From NCBI RefSeq assembly GCF_963678635.1, contig NC_087066.1:2537633-2599632 (forward strand): DNA of 62,000 bases. Direction: 5' to 3'. Below are positions 1-13,100 of this stretch, piece after piece (the first letter of the stretch is position 1; every line of letters begins with the position of its first letter). This DNA is from Symsagittifera roscoffensis (Eukaryota > Xenacoelomorpha > Acoela > Convolutidae). The notes under the pieces were generated by a model that saw nothing but the letters and a program-made list of their open reading frames with translations, was not told the DNA's origin and made no database searches. A program made the translations under genes and the position numbers.

Positions 1-968
1 TTTGGAAAAATGTTGACCAAAATTGCGTTTTTTCAGCGCCGCTCTTCCCCCTTAGCATTAGTATATATTGGTGCTGAAGGCACCCTAGAAACAATTGGGG
101 TCAGTCACCAAAAATCAATAACTCAAAGTAGGACAGGTCAAGATCTCAAGATCGCAGTGAAAGTACAGCATTTTTCTAAATAAAACCGCAAAATTTCGCA
201 GGGGAAACCTTAGAAGATAAACGCAACAACATTGCTTTCAAGTGGTGGACAAAAGAGATCATGACCCAGGCAAGAAACTGCGACAAGAAAACATAAATGG
301 CTGCAAATTAGGACTGAACAGAAATATTCCAGATAGCCTTCACGGAAATCATGGGTGATAACAACTCGAAATCAATGTATAAACAGAGCCGGAAAATATT
401 GAACCAAATTGGATTTGATGCCCACAAAAAATCTCACTATCGAGAACAGGTGAGGGGTACTAAAATTTCCTTAAGCACTGTTTCTTACAGTGGTTACGGT
501 TTTTCTTTAAAAATTTATTAACCCGAACTTCACTTTTCGAAATCTTCTTCGACTAATGGATTTTATTCAAATCCTCGTGATCCACTTAATGATCGAATTG
601 GGAGAAATAGAAGTTGAAAAGGGTGCGTTTTTTTACTGTATTCCTTTGGCACTTTCTCGGTTATTGAATTGCCCTTCACTAAAGCTGCTACGAGACACAT
701 CTTAATTATAAATCAATTGTCTTCAAGTTGCAGTATCCACGTTGTTTTTAACACCTCAATATCAAACACGCTATCTTGTTTTTTTTTGGAAAAAAAGCTT
801 GAAGTATGGGTTTACTAGGCCTCTGTTTTAGACCTGTGATAAGCACCTAAAAATACCCAAACAAATTCACTGAATCCAACGTTCACTCACACGTAGGAAA
901 AAGTGAAGCGCAGTAAGTGCTTTCAAATCTGAATAAAACATTTGACAACGTTAGTTCATAGGGTATGT
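1..968. other. No gene seen; downstream of WDSUB1-like gene
   Basis: AT-rich sequence with no convincing exon on either strand. It probably contains the 3' UTR and flank of the minus-strand gene that ends at 969. Confidence 0.5.
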
Positions 969-1140
969 TTAGTGTGTCGTCGATTTTATCTCCTTCTGGT
1001 TTGTTTCATTGTCTTTATCCACCGGAAGTTGTGTCTTCTCCAGTTGTGTCTTGATGAGACTGCGGAGGGTCCTGTTGGGAATGAGTTGGAGAGAAGGCAG
1101 AGGCAGGTTGGTGATAGGCGAAGTGTGACTGGTCAAAAAC
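969..1140 (-). CDS. WDSUB1: WDSUB1-like exon 8 (end of U-box, stop)
   Basis: Acceptor TTATGTTTTAG before 1140; the first G completes the split Trp codon. Encodes [35 protein letters not shown] and a hydrophilic tail ending KSTTH with TAA at 971-969. SP.TN..L....L.PN..L...I is the conserved second half of the U-box. Confidence 0.86.
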
Positions 1141-4100
1141 CTAAAACATAACACACATGAAACGGATAACACTAAATACGCCTATTTAACATTAATGAAT
1201 ACACCAAAAACATAGCCAACTGACAGTTGGAAAAGAGTAATGAACACAATGAAACTGAAACAAAAACGGACATTTTTTTTCAAAAATCTTCAACTTTTGA
1301 ATTTCGATGAAAAAAATAGATGGCCTTAAAGCTCTTTGAATTTGTAGAAAAATTTATGATGGGCACTTTATTGTTAAAATCAACCCAATTTGAGAAAACT
1401 GGATCAATAGGCAAAACTTTTATTTCGCTGGGAAAACTGATTTTAATTTCAATTTCCGATCACGTTATAACAAAAGTCGATAAAAAAGCAAAAAAAAAAA
1501 TCAGCAAGACCTATATAAGAGTCCTCACTACGTTCATTACTCTTAATAAGATTGCAAAATTGAATATCACGGCAATACATTCAGCAAACTTAAAGAAAAA
1601 AAACACACTCATTATCAACAAAAAAACTATGAAACTGTTTATAACAGGATGCTAAATTCCATCCAAATGGCGTTTTTACTGCTTTGCTCAAAGTTAACTA
1701 GCGTGTAACGCACCTCCGGTGCTTGGAATTTGGAACTATTGGAAACTAAAACGAAAGCATATATGTTTTCTCTGACAGCTGGCAATTACAGGGTTTGTAA
1801 TTTCATAATTTCAAAAAAAATCCTGAAAATGTCATATCTCGGAAACTTAGAGGGCATATGGAAGAATTTGGAGGCAAAATTTGCAACTACTGAGAGTAAC
1901 CTGAGAGCACAAACTGTGATGGGAAATTTAAAAAATTCCATAGCTTGAAAACAAAAAGACTTCTAACCTTTATTTTTGGAGGAAAAATTTGCAACCTCTG
2001 AGCTTACCCTGACAGACAGCACCCAACTACAGGGTTGGGAATATCGAATTGCATGCGTTTTTTTGAACCAAAGTTTCCCGATAACAAATGAAAAATCATA
2101 AGAAACGTCTTATCCCAGAAACTAATACAGTATTCTTATTTCGAGGCAAGTTTCCCAACGTCTCAGAGTAGCCTGACAATAAAGATGTCTCACTGAAAAA
2201 TTGCATTTTCAGAAATTGTGAAGTTTCTTATAGGTAAGAACTTTGAAATTTTTTGAAAAAATCATTGAAAAAACGTCACATCTCAAAAACTAAAAAACAT
2301 TTGAGCAATCGAATTTGGACGCAAGGTTGCAGTCCCCGTGAACGACCAACTACAGGTTAAGAAACTTCATTTTTTAAAAAAGTTTTTTAAATCTAAGTTT
2401 TCTGAAAATTTTGGAAAAAATCATATCTCAGGGATTTGAACAGTCATAATTGGAATCAAGATTGACAACCCCATGGAGTACCTGACAGCAAAATTTTTAA
2501 TTTTTCTGAAAATTATGTAAAATCACAAAAATTGTCCTATCTCATAAACTAAAAATAGTTGGGTATTCATAATTGGAGGCAAAAACCTGAATTATTAATT
2601 GAATAAAACTTACCAAGCGGAAACAAGGCCGACAATCTTTGAGCAGACACCAGTTGAGCCAAAAAAAACTGATTTTTGTAAAAAAAAAAAGTTTCAAGTC
2701 CCCAAGAAAAAAATTGTGCACATTTCTACCACGTGTGATGTGAAATTGTCCTATCTCATAAACTAAAAATAGTTGGGTATTCATAATTGGAGGCAAAAAC
2801 CTGAATTATTAATTGAATAAAACTTACCAAGCGGAAACAAGGCCGACAATCTTTGAGCAGACACCAGTTGAGCCAAAAAAAACTGATTTTTGTTTAAAAA
2901 AAAAGTTTCAAGTCCCCAAGAAAAAAATTGTGCACATTTCTACCACAAGGGAGCAACTACGAAAAAAGACAATGTGTTACCACTTCTGTAGAGCGACTCG
3001 TTCGTAGGAGTATCCGTCTGATGCCACCACTGGATCCCCCATCACCTCATGAGAAATGGGACAGAAGAACTCATCTGGCAGCACTCCCCCCTCACTCTCA
3101 CTCACACCCCCACCTCCACCACTGCCATCTCCATTGCTAATCGCAGCAGCAGAGGTCAGTGTCTGAAATCAATGTTTAAAATCATATTCTGCCAGAGTTG
3201 TTACTACTATAACTAATGATTTAAACTAGTGACATCCTGAAGCGCTCGAAAACCAAAATTATTCCGGCTTAAGGACCAACACATGAACCACGTTTTCTCA
3301 GCAAAGCGTTGCTTATCTGTATTTGACTCACCATCTGATCATCAGGTAGGGTGTTGTGTGAGTTTGTGAAGCGCATCAGGTCTCCCTCTCCCCTCACAAA
3401 TATGTTCCAGATGAGGACGTTCTTGTCATTACCCCCAGTGGCCAGCACTCTCGCATTGCCCCCCGCACTCCTGTCGGGGAAGGGGTTCCAACTGCACGTG
3501 TAGATGAATCTAGACATACGGCACGAAATATTAGCTGCAAAATTTTATTAATCTTCAACTCAACCTTAAACAGCAATGGTTACAAATTTATTTTCTGCTT
3601 GCATTTCTGTTTGTATGTAAGGTAGAAATCTACATAAGCATACTAGTATCCCACCCTGATACTGGTGAAGCCAGAAACACAAACACAAATTGTTTAATTG
3701 ATGTTTTGCATGTGCAGTTATGTTTTGTTGTGTTGTTACCTGAGGTGTCCGTCGAGCACCTGGAGCAGTTCTGCAGAGTGTGGGTCCCAGATTAGGACTC
3801 TCTTGTCCACAGACACAGTACACAACAGCTGCCCATCAGAGGAGAAGTCCACATCACTCACCATGTACGTGTGATATTCCAGTTTAGCACGCAACTGCAC
3901 CCTGACACAAACACACACACACATACTCTACAGAGGTTCTTCTATAGTTCCACGTCTCTCAAAAACTACCACATACTGCAATCTTGAAATCTTCAACTAA
4001 TCACTTTGCATTGTTCAGAAAATTGTTGAAGTTTGTTCACTTGCTCATACTGACATGTTTAAGTCATAGTTTATTATCGCACCTCAAACATTCATTCCTG

Positions 4101-7100
4101 ATTTACATTTGAGCCAGAATTAGTGAGAGGAGTCAGAAAAAGAGCTTGAGCAGTTCGATAGAATTACTAGGAAAACGAACTAACTTTGAGATAGTTAACT
4201 AAAGTGGAGATTGAAGTTTTCTGCAAGATTAAATTGGTTAAATTTCAACGCTAATCTAAACCAAATTTTTTGTTCATTATCGAGTAAAAAACGAGCCAGG
4301 AAACTATCCATAAAAATCGTTGAATAAGCAAACTTTACCTAATGAATCATGCAAAGCAGCTGCCTAAATAGCAGTCTATAGTTTAATTACCTCATTGAAA
4401 AGAGAAGCAACAATCATTTTGAGAGAAGCAGTTTTCGCGTGAAAACAAGATTTGCGATAAAACTGTTTCACAACTTTGAAACTGTATTTTGAGCTGATTT
4501 AAGCAATGATTAAGTCATCGAAAACATGCACACTGAAATAAGCAATATAGCTGGTATAAATTCTTGCAAACCTGGAATTTTCCCTGACATGTGGGAGGAC
4601 TGTCCATAATTTGGCCAAGTTATCCCCACCCCCTGTAGCCAACAGAAGTCCACTAGGGTGTGCACTGTCCCCACTGGAGAAGGAGGGGGAGAACTGGATG
4701 CAATACACTCCCATCTCATGGGCACAGGTGTCCACTGCATGTGCATGGGCAGACGACACTTCTTGCAACTGACTCGGTAATTTAGTTGTGGACCACAGCT
4801 AGAATAACAACAAGACCAACCAGCTTTCAAAAAGATTTTTCTTTCCAAAAAATAATATAAAAACTGAACTCCAAAAAGAAAGATCAACTAGTGTTTCGTG
4901 CGAAAAAGTAGACGTTTTCTTGCCCAGTCAATCAATGAACAGACATTTTTTTTCTGCAAAGTCAATAACAGCAGATTTAGGGGGGGGGATTCAACCCCAG
5001 GGTCTGTTTACTGCTTTGGGAGAGCTCAGAATATCAATTTGGTCGACCTAAAAAAAGGTCAAAAAAACTTTCGAAAATCCGCCCCCTCCCCCACCCTCGA
5101 GATAATCCTAGATCCGCCCCCTGATAACAGACATTTGAGCTTCGAGCTCACATAAATCAACTTCCAGATGTACTTTTTCTCTGAATTAAATATTTCAGTT
5201 GTTTTTTTGGAATTAAGATACAACATCCAAAATGTTCCTACCCATAGATCACCAGTGCCCATTCCAGATGCACCAGCTAGAAGCCAGAGACCGTCGGGAC
5301 TGAATGCGAGTCCAGTGATCTGGCCCTGGGGTCCCTTCAGTTTGTGTCTGACTGTGCGTCTGACCAGATCGTACAGGTGCACCACTCCCTCTGCGTCTCC
5401 CGCAGCCACCAGTGGCACATCCGGATGGGGGGAGAAGCGACAGCACTTGAACTGGCCTTGAACATATGACAAGGTCCACACAACAGAAATTTAGAGGTGC
5501 CACGTTATTCTCAACCAGAATAGAAATCTGGATAGCAAACGTCTCAGTATCAATATCGTTTCTGAACTTGCACAGAAAATAGCTCAGCTAAAAAAAATTA
5601 AAATGAATTCATCATTCAAGATATTGTACAAAATGATCATAGGTGTATTCGTTTTGAAAACAGAAAAAAAAGATAGAAGAGACAAAGTATAGTAAACTAC
5701 TAGCGTACCTGCCTGGTACTTGGAGTAGATGGTGGGCTGGGAGACATCTAGGAGGTCCCACACAATCAGACATCCGTCTATGCCACAGGTGGCTAATAAT
5801 GGACTGAGGGGACTGAAGGTGCAACAGGACACTGCGTACGAGTGGTGCTCAGACCTGACTCAAAAACACACATTTTACCGTGGTGTATAAAGTGAGTTAG
5901 GACTGGAGTGTATAACTCATAGAGTAATTTCGGATAGGGTACACCGTCTGCTCGTCACGCTATCTTATTTTCGGCCGGATAGATTCGTGCAACTTCTTAG
6001 TCTAATACCGATCCTAATCTTACTCTTATACTATCTAGTCTCAGGTTGTTTAACTAGTCTCTGCTAGGCTCAATAGATCTAGGGTATACTGGTTTATTGC
6101 GGCTGCTGAAGTGCTCGGGAGAGTCCAACTAATTTCTAAGTTAAATTCAAATCTCTCTGGTGCTGAAATTACAAGTAACTTCAGCACTTACAAATAAGTG
6201 GGTTGTTAGTTAGATGGATCATGATTGGTTAATATTAAATACTTTACATTGGTAAAATATCTAATTTATCCAATCATAAAATGTAGTTTAGATCAGGTTC
6301 CACCCATCCGGGTTTTACAGAGTTTTTTAGAATAGTTCTTCTGCAATTCGAAGGATGGATGATGGACGTTGGTGTTTGGCGAACATCTTATTTCTTCTGT
6401 TTCCTTTTTATTAAAGGAGTTCCAGGAAGCTGGAGTTAGAGACATAAGACGTTGTGTCTTCTAGTGACAACGACTAAGTCTTTGCAACAACTTCAAATCT
6501 GATTTCAGAATGGTTTGCTATGTCAGGTTTTTCTGTTCTGCGTGGAGAACTTCTTTTGTGTCTGATCTAGTTTGGGAATGGCGTGGAGATTGTGCGTGGA
6601 GGGGATGCCTGGTTACTCGGATCTGTACGTATACTTGAACATCGAGGTGGTCATTGGTCTAGTTCAATGAAGTCCTTTTCTGCGAAGTCAAGTCGTACTC
6701 TAAATCCTTTGAGTTGTGATTGTGAGTGGCATATCGATTGTGGTTGGTCATTCTCTCTCGAGTGTAGTGGGGTCGTTTCGTCTTTAGATGTTCGTCCTTG
6801 GTGTTGTATTCTGATCTATGTATTGCATAATGTAATTTACATTTTATAAAACATTTATTAGTTTAATATTTTTAGTTATGATTTTAGTTAGTTGTTTTCA
6901 CAAAAGCTTTTTGTTTTAGTTCGGTTATTTTGAAGAGTTACTCACACTTGAGTAGCTCTTATTAAAAATAGAGGTGTGGTCACAAAGCGTGGATGTAGCG
7001 CGGTGGGTTAGGCCGGCTATAGAGCATGCTCAGGACGTCCTTCCTGGTGGGTTAGGCCAGGAGTGGGAGTATGATTTCATGCGGTTTTTGTGAGGGGTCC

Positions 7101-10100
7101 TGTTATGTGACAACGTTTTATGTTGGGTTTGTTGTGGTTTTTCTTATGTCTTGTTGGTTATGTCCTTTTTCCAAAAAGCAAATTGTTCGTGGTATGGGTT
7201 TGTCTTTCGACTTTTTTGTGTTTTATTATTTCTTTCTTAGACTTTATAATAGTCTTCAAAAGAATAAATTATCCAGTTTTAAACTGGGTTAATCCGGTTT
7301 GGGTACCGTTGGTTTCCTTTTCTTAGTCATGCTGTTATTCTATGATTTGTGGTGTTTAGTAAGCTGCGTTGGTTAGTTTTGTTTAGTATATGATTCCTTT
7401 CCAACCGGGTTAAAGGAAAGTTTGAAACATGTTATTATATGTTAGAGTTGTTGAGTGTGAAAACTTGAAACTGAAATTCATTGTTTTAAACAATTCTTCG
7501 TGGGCGAGCTGTGCGAGTGTGGATAGAATTTCTGTGCGAATAAATGAGAATATCAAAAGGTTAGTACTGCATTTGCATTTTATTAATTTACTGCATAGAA
7601 TTTGGAAATTTACTGCTAGTTATGGGGGAATTTTAAGTTACAAATTTTCATCATAATTAGATTTACTGCTTGTGGGAAAAATTTTAGAAATGAATTTATT
7701 GCATTGGTATTAAATTTATAATTTTATAAGTGTAAGAGATTAATAGAATTTTTGAAATCTGTTTGATGAAATTTGCGATTTTTATTTGTCTTTTGTGGTT
7801 TTTGTAGGTGATTGTCGGATGAAGGCTAAAAATCTAAAGAAAACATGAATAAAGTATGGTGAGTTTTTTAATTTTTTAATTAGTTAGTAATATACATTTA
7901 ATTCATACTTACCTGTTAGTCGTCGGGGAAAAAACCGTGGGGGAAGATGTCGTGAATTAGTTCTGAAGTTGTTAGTAGTTTAGCTAAGATGCGGATGATA
8001 TTTTTAGTCTGAAGCAGTGGCCAAAGCAATTGAAGTGCCTTAATAGTGGTTAGTTCTTCAGTGCCAACTGCAAACTCATAAGGTGTGTTTTGGATTAGAT
8101 TATATAATTTGTGATTGAATTTAGTGTTGTGGATGAATTCTAAAATTGGGATTTCTATAGGTTGTACAAACTCATGCGGGATAAGGAAGGGTCGGGATTC
8201 TTCGGCGTTGAAGGTCTTGGTGATGGGACAGAAGATGTACATTTGGGTTATGGGGTCATAATTACGAAGAATACCATGGAGGTTAGTATCTTTAATACAA
8301 TATGTGAAGTTTAGGAAAAATGGTGAAGTGTATTTGGAATTAATGAATTGAAAACGATGGTGTGGTTGTCTAGAGGGTGTGTGTAGGTCAAAGTGATTTT
8401 GGATGAAGCGATAATAACTATATGTATGGGTTTGTTTAGTGCGCAACATAATATCGTGTGAGCAGTGTAAATCTCTTTCGTGTGGTGCAAGGAAATGAAA
8501 GGTTAGTGAAAATATTTGGAAGCGTTCTTTAAAACTTTCGTATGCTTGTGTGTCTGTTAGTGCTTCTGAAATAATGTGATCAAACTTTCGGTCGAAGATA
8601 TTTAGTGTAAATATATATGGTGTCTTGATGAAAAATTTCTCGGTAATTTGTGGATTAGCGAAGCGATCGTCGTCTAAGAATTGATCTTGGTTAGCTCTGA
8701 TGATGTTGTGATCATAGTATTCGAGTGTATATTCGTTAGCTCTAGGTGCAGTGTGTGTTTTTAGTGATTTTTTATATCCAACGTAAGTAAATTGTCTAGC
8801 GGTTAGTGGTGTAGTGAGTCGATATAGCATGTCCGTATTTCGCTCTATATCGATGTGAGTGTTAGATAAAGGTAAGCAAAGAGGGTTAGTAAAATGATAA
8901 TATGAGGTCCAAGAGAGAGTGGGCATTAAAACGTATTCATCTACATAGTTGCGTGTTTCGTTAGTGTCGTGGGGGGTGTTTAAGGTGTATTGTGGGAATG
9001 AGGGTAAGGTGATGGCTAAAAATTCTTTTGTGTTAGTATGCTTGGGGTGGTTGATGTATTCACGGGCTGTTCCTGGTTTTGCTGGGAAAGGATGGTTGGG
9101 AAACTTTCTTTTAAAAGTGCGGTAAGCTCTATTAGTGTTGAGTGAAGATTCAGTTGATGTGGATGATGGTGCTAATGATTCAGTATAATTTGAAGAGGGT
9201 GTAGGGGTAGGGGGGTTGGATGAATTTATTGTGGAGGAGATTTGGTTTATGGTTGGGGTATTAAGGTGGTAGGGTTGTTGTTGAAGGGTAATAAAATTAT
9301 CTAGCTCTGGGGAGATTCGGGGGGTGTCTGGAGAATGAGATGATTGGTCAGATTGGTATGAGGAGTAGGTTGGAGTAACTTGGGAAGCATAAGAGGGTGT
9401 GGGAGTGATTGGGTCAGGGTTATTGGATAATATGGGTTGAAAAGGGGGTTGAGAAAAATTAGAAGAGTTATGAAAATTATTGGATGGGGATGGTTCTGAG
9501 TCGGCAAATTCATCGGGGGTTTCAATATTCGGGTTATTGAGTTGTGAGATGGAATATAAAACTGAGATGTGTGAATTAGTGTCGGAATTCATGCCTGATG
9601 TTACATTACTAGATGGAAAATCGGGTGGCGGAAAAGCAAAAAGTGGTATTATTGGGATTGGAGAGGTAAGATTGGTTGGGTGGGAATTTGATCGGTGTAG
9701 TGATCCAAGTTGGCGGCTCATCGTGGGCTAAAAAAATGATTATTTTGAGACTGAAAAGCGGTGGTATGGGGTTGTTCAATAATTTGTTCATAAGTATTAT
9801 CATCTTGTGACTGGTGTGTCATTATATGTTGGATGGGACTTTGTGATGTGGTGAGTCGAAAATTTGGATTATGTGTGATGGCTAAATTTCGAAAATTTCG
9901 TGGGACTAGGGATAGTGGATGGTTATTTGGTAGGGCTGGTAATTGTGGTGCCGTTGGCGTTATGTCTACATTGTTATGTTCTTCGTCGTATGTATTTTGT
10001 CGTGTTGTTATTTTTGTGTTATATTCTTTTATTTGTGCGTCTAAAAGAATTTTGTTTATGGATGTAGAAAAGATTCCAAAAAATCCTGCAAAGAGTATGC

Positions 10101-13100
10101 GTGCTACGCTTGCTTGTCTGTTTACTTGTGTGTGTATAGCACATGTGTTGTAGATTCCTTTTAAAAGTGAGAAAAGAAATCCAATAAAGTTAAACATTGC
10201 GTATAAAATAGTCAATTTTTCTAAGATGTAGTAGGGCCATCCTAGAAAATCGAGGATCTCATTTTTGAGTGTAACAAAGCTAAAAATGTTAATTGGTGAT
10301 ATATCTTGGGGACGGTATTTTTCACCGTTTAGATATATATAATCTTTAATGTCTTTAAAATATCCGCTATAGTCTTGCGTGTAGATATCGGCAAATCCTG
10401 CGGTTTCTGCAAGTTTGCGTAAATTTTGGTCTATTGATTGTCTTTGTATAGTGTCCATTTGTGTTAATAATTCTTGGAATTGTTGTGTTCTAATGTGATG
10501 TTGAATATCTGATTTTGAATAGATTCCTATTGATTGTAAGTCTATATTTGGGTTTCGAGCAATAGCGCGAATGCTTTCTGGTGAAAATTTTTTGAGTGAT
10601 TGCATTAATGTGGGATATGGAGTGAGAAGATAATATTTATTTTCATCAGGGTTTAGTTGTACTACATTGTGGCTGTTTTCTGATCCACATGGGACTGCGG
10701 TATCCCAGAAATAGGTTCGTCGTGAAAGTGTATCCACGAAATGTACTTTATTCTTATAAAAGATAGGGATTCTTTTATAACATCGTTTATCTTCAAAAAC
10801 GTATAGTGGTGATACTTTTTTAGTACAAGTATAAAACCATAAGATGTTTCCTTCATAGTCTAAAAAATTTGATCTATTTCCAGATAATAAGTATCCTGCA
10901 TAGGGTATTTTTAATACTGCTAGTGCAAGTGATTGTAATATTTGTGTTCGTTCTAATTCGCATAGGTGGTGTAGTGTTTCTAATTCGGAGAGTGACATTT
11001 CTTGAAAAATTCGGCTAATTGTATAATCTAGTTTCATATCTAAATGAATATCATAGTGGATATTACCGAAATATGTAGTGTTCATTAGTGATAATTCTTG
11101 TAAGCGTGTGCTTCTGGTGTCATGGGGTTTTAGATGTCCACCAGGTTGTCCGTTGCTTTTTTCAAAATTAACTGGTATATAGGATGTTCCTTCGTTTAGA
11201 GGATGACCCGTGGCATATGGGTCGATTTTTACTTTTCCAGTGGTCATGTCGAATCCTTTTTCGTATTCAACTAATATCTCGGAGTATTGTGTTTTGTGAA
11301 GTGGGTTTCTGTATTTACATGCAAGTTCTGTTTCTTGATATATTTGAAAACGTGTCAATTTATTTTCTATATTGTCTATGTTTCTAAAATTAGAACTTAG
11401 TTTTCGTGATGGATGGACTTGTTCATATGGAATTGATTGTATAAAATATTTTTCGTGAAATTTTATCATACGAGCGTGTATTTTTGCTACTTGAAATGTT
11501 GTACATGTATCTTCGGGGAACCAAACAATTGTTGCTTGTGTTCTCGTTGTAGGGTCGCAATAGCCTTGATCATTTTTACAAGGTAATCGGATTCCTTGAT
11601 AGATCATTGTATTATCTGATAAATCTCGTGTTAGTTGTATTTTTTCGAGTTGTATTTTCCAATCGAAAAACATTATTTCTTGGTATCCTTTAATTTTTGT
11701 GTCTGCTTTGCAATTTGATGGGTCATTTATACCAATGTGTGGTATCCAATGTTTATCCTGTAGGTCATAGGTTAATCGTCCGTGTGCGCCGTTATACGGG
11801 TATTTTTCGTCTAGTTTTATATGTCCTTGGTGTCTTTCAAGTTGTGATTGATGTACAGAGTCTGAAAAAACTTGAAAATTAACTAACTTTCTTTGGGAGT
11901 TTTTATTTTGTGTGATGTTTAGTCTAAGTAATTCATTTTTACAATCGTCGGGATTGAGATGTAAAAGACGTTCTATATTACTCTGATAGAATGATTCATG
12001 GTCAAGTCGGTTTTTGTTTCCGTTCGAGACTTGTGAACAATGTACTTTCTTTTCGGAAAATGTTGCTGTGAATTTATAACCTGTAACTGTTGTTGCTCGG
12101 GCTTTTGAATAGAGTGTTGCTATTACATCTGTGGTTTCTATAGCTTGTGGTTCTGTTTCACATTGTGATACTTGATTTATTGCATATTTATGTAGTGTTT
12201 TTTGTTCATTTTCTTCACAATCGTAATGTGTTACCAATAAATCTTGTGGTCCTGTACGAGGAGAAGGGTTTATGTTTTGATTTGAGATTACTAGAAAAAG
12301 GAGTTGGAGAAAAATTAATAATTTTAGAATATACATGTGTATGATAATCCTGAGTATGGATTATAAAATGTAATGTAGCCAATTGTGTTTTTGGTATATC
12401 TGTCGTATTTGTATATTACTTCAGTAGTTATAAACGGTGGTGGTAGTGATTGAGCTGTTATGTTAGGTGGGTTTAATGGGTAGGGATGTTGGGTAATATT
12501 GTTTAACTTAACTGTGATTTCAAACTTTAATTGTAAACTGTTTTGTTGGAGTATTTGAATATTGTGATCACGGATATCGTTGTGAATATCTTGGCGATAT
12601 TGTAATCTATTAAGTGCCCAGTTATGAAGGCGGTTACTTTCGTGATGTTGTCCAAATAAAGGTGGAGGGGCTGTAAATGTATTCCAATCTAGTCTTAAAG
12701 GGATATTTGTTGATGATTGTTCTCGATATCTGGCGTCGAGATTATTTGGAAAATTTAAGTTAAAAGGTGGTGGTGAAATCTGGCTTATTGATGGTGTTGA
12801 TGGTAGTGATAATGTTTCTGGTAGTGATGAGGATGTTGTTGTATCCGTAGAAATATCTATTGGGTCATTGACTAAATTTGGTTCACCTTGTGTAAATGAA
12901 TGTGTAGTCCAATATGGAAATCGTGATGTTTGGTTTGTGGGGTTGAAAGGATTTTCACGTATTTGCTCAGATGTTGGTGTTGAACCTAAGTAATCTGATG
13001 GTAGGCTTGAGGTGCTACGTTGTGAAAGAAGCGTAGGGGTTTCTGGTAATATACCAATGGGGTTTTCTGGAGTGTTTTGTGATGGGGATTGAGGTATATC

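Noticed and set aside
1320-1655. 111-codon plus-strand frame near the left end
   Set aside because: It coincides with the MITE-like repeat and poly-A-rich DNA; other copies of the repeat do not keep the frame.
3163-3331. Hidden SAM exon in the intron before the U-box exon
   Set aside because: The intron is 169 bp and no in-frame helical segment with splice sites is visible; exons 6 and 7 already join in phase.
6583-7656. Plus-strand frames in the element's 3' noncoding region
   Set aside because: Short, Cys/Phe/Val-rich from T/G-rich DNA, no start context or domain; no sign of a gene opposite to the element.
9833-12344. Plus-strand frames of 60-106 codons opposite the envelope gene
   Set aside because: They are antisense shadows of the minus-strand gene in T/G-rich sequence, with no domains.
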